Shown here: piece by piece, positions 57,806 through 64,000 of the stretch
How the letters are laid out: each line of letters begins with the position of its first letter
How positions within the stretch are numbered: position 1 is the stretch's first letter
DNA from: Bifidobacterium sp. ESL0790
GTDB lineage: Bacteria; Actinomycetota; Actinomycetes; Actinomycetales; Bifidobacteriaceae
Reading direction: 5' to 3'
Assembly: GCF_029395435.1 (NCBI RefSeq)
Contig: NZ_CP113915.1
Location: 1,426,001 to 1,490,000 of the forward strand
DNA: 64,000 nt
Notes under the pieces: model-generated
Told to the model about the DNA's origin: nothing
Databases searched by the model: none
The model's input: only the letters and a program-made list of their open reading frames with translations
Program-made: the position numbers and the translations under genes

Positions 57806-58987
57806 ATGGCTCAGATTACTGTTCAACCAGCAACACTGCGCTGGGCCGTTTCCCAAAGCGGACATGACGTAGAAGCGATTGCTTCTCGACCGGGGCTCAC
57901 ACAGCTTCCGCAGTGGCTGCAGGCGAAACGCCCCATCAGCCTTTCCTTCACCAAAATCTCTGATTTGAGCAAGGCTTTGCAGATTCCTTTCGGACGTCTG
58001 GTACGCACTTCCGTGCCACCGACGCACGAAGATGAACTCGTCAAATTCAGAACGCTCAACAACAACGCCGCGCCATTGAGCAAAAGCCTTGAAGACATCA
58101 TCGCCAAAATGCGAATCCGTCAGACTTGGGCACATGACGAAATGATGAGTCTTGGTTTGGGAACAAACACATTCGTGGGTTCTCTCCACAATACGAGAAG
58201 CGCCAAGGAAATCGCCCAATCCATTATTCAGGCTCTCCAATTGCCGGAGCGGTGGACATTCGGCAAAAGCGACCGCAAACGCTTTAATTTTTTGAGAGAG
58301 ATGCTATCCAATGTCGGCATCATGACCATGGTCGATTCCGAAGTCGCGAAGAATGAAAAACTCGACATCCAAGAATTTCGGGCCTTCACTCTTTTGGACG
58401 ATATCGCTCCCCTCATTTTCATCAACCGCAATGACTCGGACAAGGCCATGCTGTTTTCCCTTCTGCACGAGCTCACCCATATCTTTTTGGGAGCCGAAGA
58501 ACTATTCAACGCGACTGAAGCCGAATTCGACATCTCCGACCAGGAACGTCTCATCAATCAGACTGTTATGGAAATCATTTTGGGCGATTCCGATTTCAGA
58601 AAGGAATGGCTTAAAGAATCGAAAACAAAATCCTCCAGAATTGAAGTCGCTGAAACGTTCTCCAGTCACTATGGCTTAAGCGCGTTGTCCTTCCTCATCA
58701 AAGCCAAGCAAGAGGGACTCGCGAGCGAACGAGATATTGAAGCGGAATACACTCAACTTGCCCAAGTGCCTCCAAAACGAACAACAAAGAATGATGGTGG
58801 AAACCAGAACATCACCAATTCCTTCCACTTGGATAGCAGGTTTGTAAGTTTGGTGGAGCAAGGAATCAATTCCAATTCCATTTCCTATACCGACGGATTT
58901 TCCCTTCTTGGACTTAAATCCGAAAGAGCTTATGACGGTTTGCTCGCAGCGAAAGGAATGAATGATGGCACCACAATTCCTGCTTGA
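57806..58987 (+). CDS. ImmA/IrrE-type metallopeptidase with N-terminal XRE-like region (antitoxin component)
   Basis: A 393-residue protein. The N-terminus (about 10-70; LTQLPQWLQAKRPISLSFTK, LSKALQIPFGRLV) resembles the helix-turn-helix region seen in XRE-COG2856 proteins. A zinc peptidase centre, H221ELTH225 in LLHELTHIFLG, lies mid-protein, with downstream acidic residues. The C-terminal 80 residues are of unknown type. This class is repeatedly found next to DUF4411 toxins and is thought to regulate them. GGAGG is ideal for the start. The next gene overlaps by 26 bp. Confidence 0.88.
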   Translation: MAQITVQPATLRWAVSQSGHDVEAIASRPGLTQLPQWLQAKRPISLSFTKISDLSKALQIPFGRLVRTSVPPTHEDELVKFRTLNNNAAPLSKSLEDIIAKMRIRQTWAHDEMMSLGLGTNTFVGSLHNTRSAKEIAQSIIQALQLPERWTFGKSDRKRFNFLREMLSNVGIMTMVDSEVAKNEKLDIQEFRAFTLLDDIAPLIFINRNDSDKAMLFSLLHELTHIFLGAEELFNATEAEFDISDQERLINQTVMEIILGDSDFRKEWLKESKTKSSRIEVAETFSSHYGLSALSFLIKAKQEGLASERDIEAEYTQLAQVPPKRTTKNDGGNQNITNSFHLDSRFVSLVEQGINSNSISYTDGFSLLGLKSERAYDGLLAAKGMNDGTTIPA

Positions 58988-59525
58988 CTCGAATATCTTC
59001 ATCGAGTCCCATCGTCTCCATCACCCTTTCGGTTACGCCGAATTCCATCCTTTCTGGAAGTGGCTGGAACGTCTGAACAAGGCGAAGCGAATAATCATGC
59101 TCGATTCCGTCTATGCTGAATTGACGAAACGGGACAGCAGGAAGCACCTTGACGAACTAGGCGAATGGGTCGAGGCAACTTTTACTCCGCCTTTATCTCA
59201 CCACTCCGATGAAATCGGTGCACTGTACGTGCAAATACAGGATTATCTGCAAGATTGCCAACTCTATACTCCTGAATCCTACGCACAATGGGAGCCTCTG
59301 GATAAAGCCGACCCTTGGTTGATCGCTGCGGCGATGGCCGAAAATGCCATTATCGTTACCAATGAACGAGCGGTTCATCCGACCCTAAACCAGAAACTCA
59401 GGCGAGAGCCCAAGATTCCGGATGTAGCCGAACATTTTCATGTCAAGACCATGACGCTCCGTGAATTCTTCGACGCCAACGGTTTCCTCAACGCGAAACC
59501 CTATCCGCTGCAGCCTTCGTTCTGA
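58962..59525 (+). CDS. DUF4411 PIN-like toxin
   Basis: A 187-residue predicted ribonuclease of the PIN superfamily. The acidic site is formed by D9 in FLLDSNIFIE, the Glu in DSVYAELTKR and the Asp in KADPWLIAAA, followed by the strand AIIVTNE. Overlap with the upstream gene implies translational coupling, the standard layout for this toxin-antitoxin type. AAAGGA lies 5-6 nt before the ATG. Confidence 0.87.
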   Translation: MMAPQFLLDSNIFIESHRLHHPFGYAEFHPFWKWLERLNKAKRIIMLDSVYAELTKRDSRKHLDELGEWVEATFTPPLSHHSDEIGALYVQIQDYLQDCQLYTPESYAQWEPLDKADPWLIAAAMAENAIIVTNERAVHPTLNQKLRREPKIPDVAEHFHVKTMTLREFFDANGFLNAKPYPLQPSF

Positions 59526-59598
59526 GAGCATAGGCGAATCCTGGCTACGAGAATGTTAAATGGAAAGACACGTTTTAGGACACAGCAAGGAGGTCGAA

Positions 59599-60021
59599 AT
59601 GCCAGTGAATATGAACACAACCAAAAAAGTGATGCACCAGCTGGCCGATCCGAACGGTGTCGCACAGCTAAAACAACTCGGCTACAAGTTTGGAACTCCC
59701 GTGGTGGCCGCCGATTCGGAAGAATCGATGATTACCGTCTTCGATCGAATAGCGGAACTCACCAATGGAGACATTCTTCTGGTGGTCGATTTCGCCAGTC
59801 GCGGCCAGCTTTGCCTGATTCCAGTGTCGAGGGACGTCAACCGTATGGAACACTACGAGACTTTTGAGACGACGACCGATTCCGAATCAACCATCAGCAT
59901 GTTGATCGACGATCTCCGCAACCGCAAAAGCAATCTCAAAGTGGTCATCAAATCTGGAAAACCTATGCTGGCCGATGTCAGGGAATCACACATCACCAAC
60001 GCAGACAATGCGCTTGTCTAA
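59599..60021 (+). CDS. Hypothetical protein following the toxin gene
   Basis: A 140-residue protein I do not recognise, started at the ATG with AAGGAGG 6 nt upstream. It has no signal or membrane segment. It alternates strands and helices (GYKFGTPVVAA, DILLVVDFASRGQLCLIPVS, LKVVIKSGKPMLAD). It is on the same strand 73 bp after the PIN-like gene and ends at a terminator, so it may be a third member of the operon. Confidence 0.7.
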   Translation: MPVNMNTTKKVMHQLADPNGVAQLKQLGYKFGTPVVAADSEESMITVFDRIAELTNGDILLVVDFASRGQLCLIPVSRDVNRMEHYETFETTTDSESTISMLIDDLRNRKSNLKVVIKSGKPMLADVRESHITNADNALV

Positions 60022-60034
60022 AGAAGCCATCCCG

Positions 60035-60070
60035 AAACGTCGTTGTTCTTCACAGGCAACGACGTTTTTT
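60035..60070 (+). terminator. Terminator of the toxin-antitoxin operon
   Basis: AAACGTCGTTG (60035-60045) pairs with CAACGACGTTT (60057-60067), followed by TTT. Confidence 0.92.
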
Positions 60071-60185
60071 CTTAAGAACTACAGAAGATATTACAGAACG
60101 ATAATTATATTGGCTTTTATTTTTTAGAATGCTCAAAAAGAAGCATATCAACGGCTGATTTTTGTCACACATCCGCGTGTGGCAA

Positions 60186-60211
60186 GTGACCTCGGCAAGA
60201 TCCGAACTCGC
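60186..60211. other. att-like imperfect copy of the tRNA-Arg 3' end
   Basis: GTGACCTCGGCAAGATCCGA plus ACTCGC matches 23 of 26 bases with 60410-60435, the 3' part of tRNA-Arg including the T-loop. It lies 200 bp beyond the tRNA 3' end. Such duplications are left by integrases that use tRNA 3' ends. No integrase gene is present now. Confidence 0.6.
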
Positions 60212-60276
60212 TAATAAACAGGTCAGATGGGATATTGGATTCTCATCGCCGGCACTGAGGATCCTGGAGGCTTGCG

Positions 60277-60348
60277 GTGAATGATGGAAAAATGCTGCTG
60301 TCGATACTCTTTTTGGCTGTGTATGTTTGGACGTTTTTGAATCTATAG
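60277..60348 (+). CDS. Possible 23-residue hydrophobic peptide
   Basis: A GTG start with GGAGG 6 nt upstream encodes MNDGKM, then about 17 hydrophobic residues (LLSILFLAVYVWTFLNL), then a stop. It would form one membrane helix, like small type I toxins. It lies between the att-like site and tRNA-Arg. With so short a frame, chance cannot be excluded. Confidence 0.35.
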   Translation: MNDGKMLLSILFLAVYVWTFLNL

Positions 60349-60407
60349 CGTGGTTTAAAGCGTAGTCCCATTACTATCTGCCTGAAACCGTTGAGATCTC
60401 GGGCTTT

Positions 60408-60484
60408 TGGTGACCCCGGCGAGATTCGAACTCGCGACCTACAGATTAGAAGTCAGTTGCTCTATCCAGCTGAGCTACGGGGCC
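60408..60484 (-). tRNA. tRNA-Arg (anticodon TCT)
   Basis: The acceptor GGCCCCG pairs with CGGGGTC. The D-arm is AGCTCAGCTGGATAGAGC. The anticodon loop CTTCTAA lies in a stem with one T-T mismatch. The T-arm is GCGAG-TTCGAAT-CTCGC, and CCA is encoded. Its 3' end points toward the toxin-antitoxin operon. Confidence 0.95.
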
Positions 60485-60591
60485 AAACAACAATCCGCCA
60501 TTATATCAAGCACGTCTGACTCGACATCCCGCGCGCGGCCACGGAGTAGCGCTCCCGGCCTGTAGACTGGAACGTGGGCAAGGAGGTCACG

Positions 60592-61905
60592 GTGGACGGC
60601 GATCAAGGCAACGGCGGGACGGAAACTCAGCCTCACACGCCAATGGGGAAACGAGACCAGGCGAGACCTCACCAGACGTTTCATGACTTCTGGAGCGAGG
60701 CGTCGAGGACCTTCCCCAAGTACTCGGCGCTGATCTTCGCGCTGGCGTTCGTCTTCCAGATTCCCGACTCGGCGTATGTGGGCAATTTCGTGCTGTTCTT
60801 CCTGCAACCGGCGCTCATCATCGTGCTGTATGCCACCATGCTCAAGGCGCCGAGGCTTGTCTGGCAGCGCATAATCGCCCTCGCGCTGATCGCCGTGTGC
60901 ATCTGGTCCGCGCCGTACACGCGCCATGGCGGGCAGCTGTTGGCCTATATCGTTATCGCCGAGGCGTCGCTGCTCTTCACTCCCCTGTTCGGCTACCTCG
61001 CCATTACGCTTTCGGCGCTGGTCATCTGGGTGATATCACCCGTGCTCAATGACCTGCGCACCTACCACACCTTGGAGTTCCAATCCTCCTCGATCTATAT
61101 CCTCTTCGCCGGCATCCTCTTCATGCTCTACACGGTGCAATCGGGGAAACTGCAACACGCCAACACCAAGCTGCGGCATAACGTCCGCCAGATCGAATCG
61201 CTGACCCTTTCGCGCGAACGGGCCCGCATGGCCAGCGAGATGCACGATTCCATCGGCCAGCAGCTCACCGCCATACACTATGCTCACGAATCCGCGTTCA
61301 ACACCGTCTCCAAGGCGGACGACATTCCGGAGACCACGCGAGCGGCAATTCTCAAGCCCCTCACCCGAGCCGAAGGCATCACCAAGGAGACGCTGACCGA
61401 GGTGCGGCAGATGGCCCGGGCGCTCGACCCCTCGGCGTTCGGGCAGAAGCTCACCAACGAATCGGTCGACGCGATGGCTCGGTCCTTCGGCGAGACTGGT
61501 CTCGACATGCGCACCGAGATCGTCGGCGACGTGAACCTGCTCGGAGCCGACGCGCAGACCCTGCTCTTCCGCGCGTTGCAGGAGACATTGACCAACGCCA
61601 TCCGCCACGCGCACGCCACGAAGGTCGACCTCTCGGTGGTCGTCGGCAGCCGTGAGACAACGCTGCGGGTGGAGGACGACGGTCCGGGAATCGACGCCGA
61701 TGACATCGACCACGGTTTCGGTCTTTCCGCGCTACGGGAACGGGCTTGCCAGATTGGCGGGAGCCTGAGTTTGGGTGAATCGCAGGAGCTGGGAGGCGCC
61801 AGCGTCACGTTGACGATTCCGATGCGCGTGGACGGCACCGCATCGGTCACCTCGACTACATCGACTACATCGGCTTTATCAACGACTTCGGAGGATGAAT
61901 CATGA
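60592..61905 (+). CDS. Sensor histidine kinase (NarL/LuxR-type, HisKA_3)
   Basis: A membrane kinase of 437 residues. It starts at the GTG with AAGGAGG 5-6 nt upstream. Five or six transmembrane segments (about 45-180) carry no large sensor domain. A dimerisation region contains the phospho-acceptor H218 in MASEMHDSIGQQL. The ATPase domain has the N-box QETLTNAIRHAHA, the G1 box DDGPGIDADD and HGFGLSALRERA. The C-terminus is a Ser/Thr-rich tail. The regulator gene overlaps by 4 bp (ATGA). The neighbouring permease is a likely target. Confidence 0.94.
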   Translation: MDGDQGNGGTETQPHTPMGKRDQARPHQTFHDFWSEASRTFPKYSALIFALAFVFQIPDSAYVGNFVLFFLQPALIIVLYATMLKAPRLVWQRIIALALIAVCIWSAPYTRHGGQLLAYIVIAEASLLFTPLFGYLAITLSALVIWVISPVLNDLRTYHTLEFQSSSIYILFAGILFMLYTVQSGKLQHANTKLRHNVRQIESLTLSRERARMASEMHDSIGQQLTAIHYAHESAFNTVSKADDIPETTRAAILKPLTRAEGITKETLTEVRQMARALDPSAFGQKLTNESVDAMARSFGETGLDMRTEIVGDVNLLGADAQTLLFRALQETLTNAIRHAHATKVDLSVVVGSRETTLRVEDDGPGIDADDIDHGFGLSALRERACQIGGSLSLGESQELGGASVTLTIPMRVDGTASVTSTTSTTSALSTTSEDES

Positions 61906-62804
61906 CTGATACCACGCAACTCAAGCCATCAAAATCATCCACCCCAACTTCCACAAGACCCATTCGCCTGTTGATCGTCGACGACCAGGAACTTATCCTG
62001 ACTGGCCTCGCCGAACTCGTCTCGTATATGCCGGGTGTCGTGATCGCCGCGCGGGCGATAAGCGGCGAGGAAACACTCGTCCTGGGTGACGATGTGTTGC
62101 GCAATATCGATGTGGCACTCATCGACGCGCGTATGCCACAGATGGGCGGACCTGAGCTGATCGCGCGGCTGGGCTACCGATATCCCAACATCAAGTGCAT
62201 CCTGCTCACCGCGTTCGACGCGGACGACAACCTCGTCAACTCCCTGCAGGCGGGCGCGGTCGGTTATCTGCTCAAGGACGTCTCCACGGCCGACCTCGAC
62301 GACGCCATCCATCGCGCCGCTGCTGGTGGGCGCGTCATCGGCGCCAGCGCCACCGCCCACGCCATGCGCATCATCGCGGAATCGGGCAAGGACCGTCATA
62401 AGAACACCGGTCTTCAGCGCACAAGCGACGACGCGATGAATCCGTCCAATGGTATCCATCCCAGCGGAAACGACAAGTATGAGTCTGGCGAAACGCCCCT
62501 TACAGACACAGAGCCTACAAGTGGTTCCGGCCTCGCAACCAGAGCAGCAGACGGTTCGCTGGATGACAGGGACTCCAGCCAATCCCCGACCGACGCTGAA
62601 ACCCAGGCGCTGCTCGCCGAATTGACGCCGCGCAACCGGCAAATCGCCATGCTCATCGCCCAAGGCCGCACCAATTCGGAGATCGCGGACCAACTCTTCC
62701 TCTCGCCCGGCACGGTGAAGAACCACGCCAGCCGCATCTTCGCCCATCTCAACGTGCGCAACCGCACGGAGCTGACCGCCCTGCTCAACGGCACGTTGGA
62801 CTGA
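61902..62804 (+). CDS. LuxR-family response regulator
   Basis: A 300-residue partner of the adjacent kinase. The receiver domain has the acidic pair D27/D28, the phospho-acceptor D75 in ALIDARMPQMGG, T in LLTAFDADD and K in GYLLKDVS. The C-terminal helix-turn-helix is LTPRNRQIAMLIAQGRTNSE then IADQLFLSPGTVKNHASRIF. Between them (nt about 62400-62610) is a 70-residue low-complexity linker rich in Ser, Asp, Gly and Thr, far longer than the usual 15-20. It is translated through an ATGA overlap. Confidence 0.95.
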   Translation: MTDTTQLKPSKSSTPTSTRPIRLLIVDDQELILTGLAELVSYMPGVVIAARAISGEETLVLGDDVLRNIDVALIDARMPQMGGPELIARLGYRYPNIKCILLTAFDADDNLVNSLQAGAVGYLLKDVSTADLDDAIHRAAAGGRVIGASATAHAMRIIAESGKDRHKNTGLQRTSDDAMNPSNGIHPSGNDKYESGETPLTDTEPTSGSGLATRAADGSLDDRDSSQSPTDAETQALLAELTPRNRQIAMLIAQGRTNSEIADQLFLSPGTVKNHASRIFAHLNVRNRTELTALLNGTLD

Positions 62805-62813
62805 AACCGACAC

Positions 62814-64000
62814 TCATCGGCCGCGATTGCGTGCGACGCCGCGCCACACCGAGCGATAGAGCAATCCCCCACACCCGACGACAACAAGCAACGCGAGCAC
62901 CATCATGCATAGTTGCGGCCATGGCACGTATATCCGGGCCGCATGCCAATAGCTGGCAAGCCGCGACTGCTGGGTGAGGTTGTTGGAGATGACGACGGCC
63001 ACCATGGTAAGCAACCCGGCCACACCAACCTCGACACCTGTACGGACGCAACCAATCAAAGCCCACTGTCGTTCACCCATGCCGACCATCCAAGCGGCTC
63101 TGGCCTCGCGCCGGCGCGATTCCGTGTCATTGGCGACCACGGAAACCAGCCCCACCACGGAGATCAGCAGGATCGGGTAGACGGTGAAATAGATGCTGGT
63201 ACGGTTGCCTGTCTCAGCCCCACGCCGAGCGACTCCGCCAAGCGGCAGTTGATTGATGACATCTCGTGTCTCGGAGACGTTCAGATCTTTCCCTCCCGCA
63301 CCGGACACCACCGAACGGGCCTGCCCCACATGATCTTGGTGAATCATCGCCATGCGCCTGCCATGTTGGTTTTCCAACGGTTTGAGCGAGCGCGGCACAT
63401 AGAAATTACCGGCCATGCCACCACCCATCCGCACAATCGAAGTGACCTTGCTGCGATGCCAATGCCCATCGGCGCCGGCTATGCACACCGGCTGGCCAAT
63501 CCGGCCGTATTCTCCGCCGTAATCAGTCGAGACCACACCATCTCGTGCGTCCACATCGCCTTGTACCGCATCAGCTGGCACAAAATTCGACAACGACCCG
63601 TGTTCAATCACCGAGGAAAGGCCTTTGCCCGACGGGGAACTTTCAGAAACCTCCTCTTTCATCTGTTTCTCGCAGCTAGTGAAGCCATGGTAGAGATAGG
63701 TGACGTCGGTGGTCGGCGCCAGTACGAGTGTGCTGGAATCGGCTTTGACCGCCATATCCCGCAGGCTTTCAGTGCCAGCTTTACCTGCATTCCGGGTCTG
63801 CATCACCACCGTGCCGTCGAACATCGCGTGCAACGAGCTACGGGCGGTGTTGTCCAGGAAGGTCTGCAAGCCATAGAAGAAGACGAACACGGCCACCGCC
63901 ACGACGGTGATGCTGAAGATCGACATGGATTTGAGCGCGGCCACATCACGCAGGGCGATATCCGTCCACGAACGCCCACGCAGACGCCTGCTGATACTGC
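62814..64000 (-). CDS. FtsX-like ABC transporter permease (cut by window end)
   Basis: The frame is open to the right edge (reading ...RRLRGRSWTDIALRDVAAL before the first GTG at 63944), so the N-terminal part is missing. The visible 395 residues have a transmembrane segment (SIFSITVVAVAVFVFFYGL), a large extracellular MacB-like loop, and three C-terminal transmembrane segments separated by the EARAAWMVGMGERQWALIG coupling loop. This fits a MacB/FtsX permease, often paired with an ATPase and used for peptide or antibiotic export. It converges with the two-component genes with a 9-bp gap. Confidence 0.85.
   Translation of the reverse strand, partial: SISRRLRGRSWTDIALRDVAALKSMSIFSITVVAVAVFVFFYGLQTFLDNTARSSLHAMFDGTVVMQTRNAGKAGTESLRDMAVKADSSTLVLAPTTDVTYLYHGFTSCEKQMKEEVSESSPSGKGLSSVIEHGSLSNFVPADAVQGDVDARDGVVSTDYGGEYGRIGQPVCIAGADGHWHRSKVTSIVRMGGGMAGNFYVPRSLKPLENQHGRRMAMIHQDHVGQARSVVSGAGGKDLNVSETRDVINQLPLGGVARRGAETGNRTSIYFTVYPILLISVVGLVSVVANDTESRRREARAAWMVGMGERQWALIGCVRTGVEVGVAGLLTMVAVVISNNLTQQSRLASYWHAARIYVPWPQLCMMVLALLVVVGCGGLLYRSVWRGVARNRGR

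Overview
The window is a high-GC actinobacterial chromosome segment, and its gene content points to Bifidobacteriaceae, most likely a Bifidobacterium. The evidence is the rpsL-rpsG-fusA-tuf order, the gmk/rpoZ/metK/priA/fmt neighbourhood, a Pup-ligation gene set (pafA, dop, ARC ATPase) with no proteasome genes beside it, a FocA-type formate channel, and LuxR-type two-component control. I cannot name the species from sequence alone. Layout: 1-4.8 kb holds the pupylation genes. 5.3-21.6 kb is a mostly minus-strand housekeeping block (aldo/keto reductase, fmt, a HAD hydrolase, priA, cfa, metK, rpoZ, gmk, nusB, efp), with ilvD on the plus strand. 21.9-26.3 kb is the str operon. 26.6-31.3 kb is a purine salvage cluster: an adenosine/adenine deaminase-family gene, a purine permease and adeC. 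31.4-32.9 kb is an aldehyde dehydrogenase. 33.1 kb carries tRNA-His, followed by a giant sortase-anchored surface protein (33564-37966) that is switched out of frame at a C9 tract. 38.4-40.5 kb holds a formate channel and threonine aldolase. 41.2-42.6 kb is a glycosyltransferase. 43.0-48.6 kb is a defence island: a TIR-like protein plus a zinc-ribbon partner, AbiF with a candidate upstream RNA, and McrBC. 48.9-56.1 kb is a cell-envelope cluster: an LTA-synthase-like sulfatase-fold enzyme, a membrane esterase and an MprF-like protein. 56.2-57.5 kb has a Fur-family regulator and yhbY. 57.8-60.0 kb is a predicted toxin-antitoxin operon (ImmA/IrrE peptidase, DUF4411 PIN) next to tRNA-Arg, with an att-like duplication of the tRNA 3' end. 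60.6-64 kb is a histidine kinase/response regulator pair facing an FtsX-type permease cut by the window edge. The most unusual themes are these. (1) The surface protein shows slipped-strand phase variation: adding one C would fuse a perfect signal peptide to about 1,430 residues ending in LPLTG. (2) Intergenic arrays of palindromes repeat every 61-62 bp in three unrelated sequence families. Two of these share the geometry of a roughly 44-nt hairpin plus an 18-nt spacer, with compensatory arm changes. (3) Two copies of a 155-165 bp alternating-arm palindromic element lie upstream of priA and metK. (4) Many otherwise conserved proteins carry low-complexity Ser/Asp/Asn/Thr-rich insertions or tails (PafA, Dop, ARC, Fmt, PriA, NusB, the glycosyltransferase, the LTA-synthase-like enzyme, MprF-like, the kinase and its regulator). 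All family assignments come from reading motifs and overall resemblance. No database search was possible.
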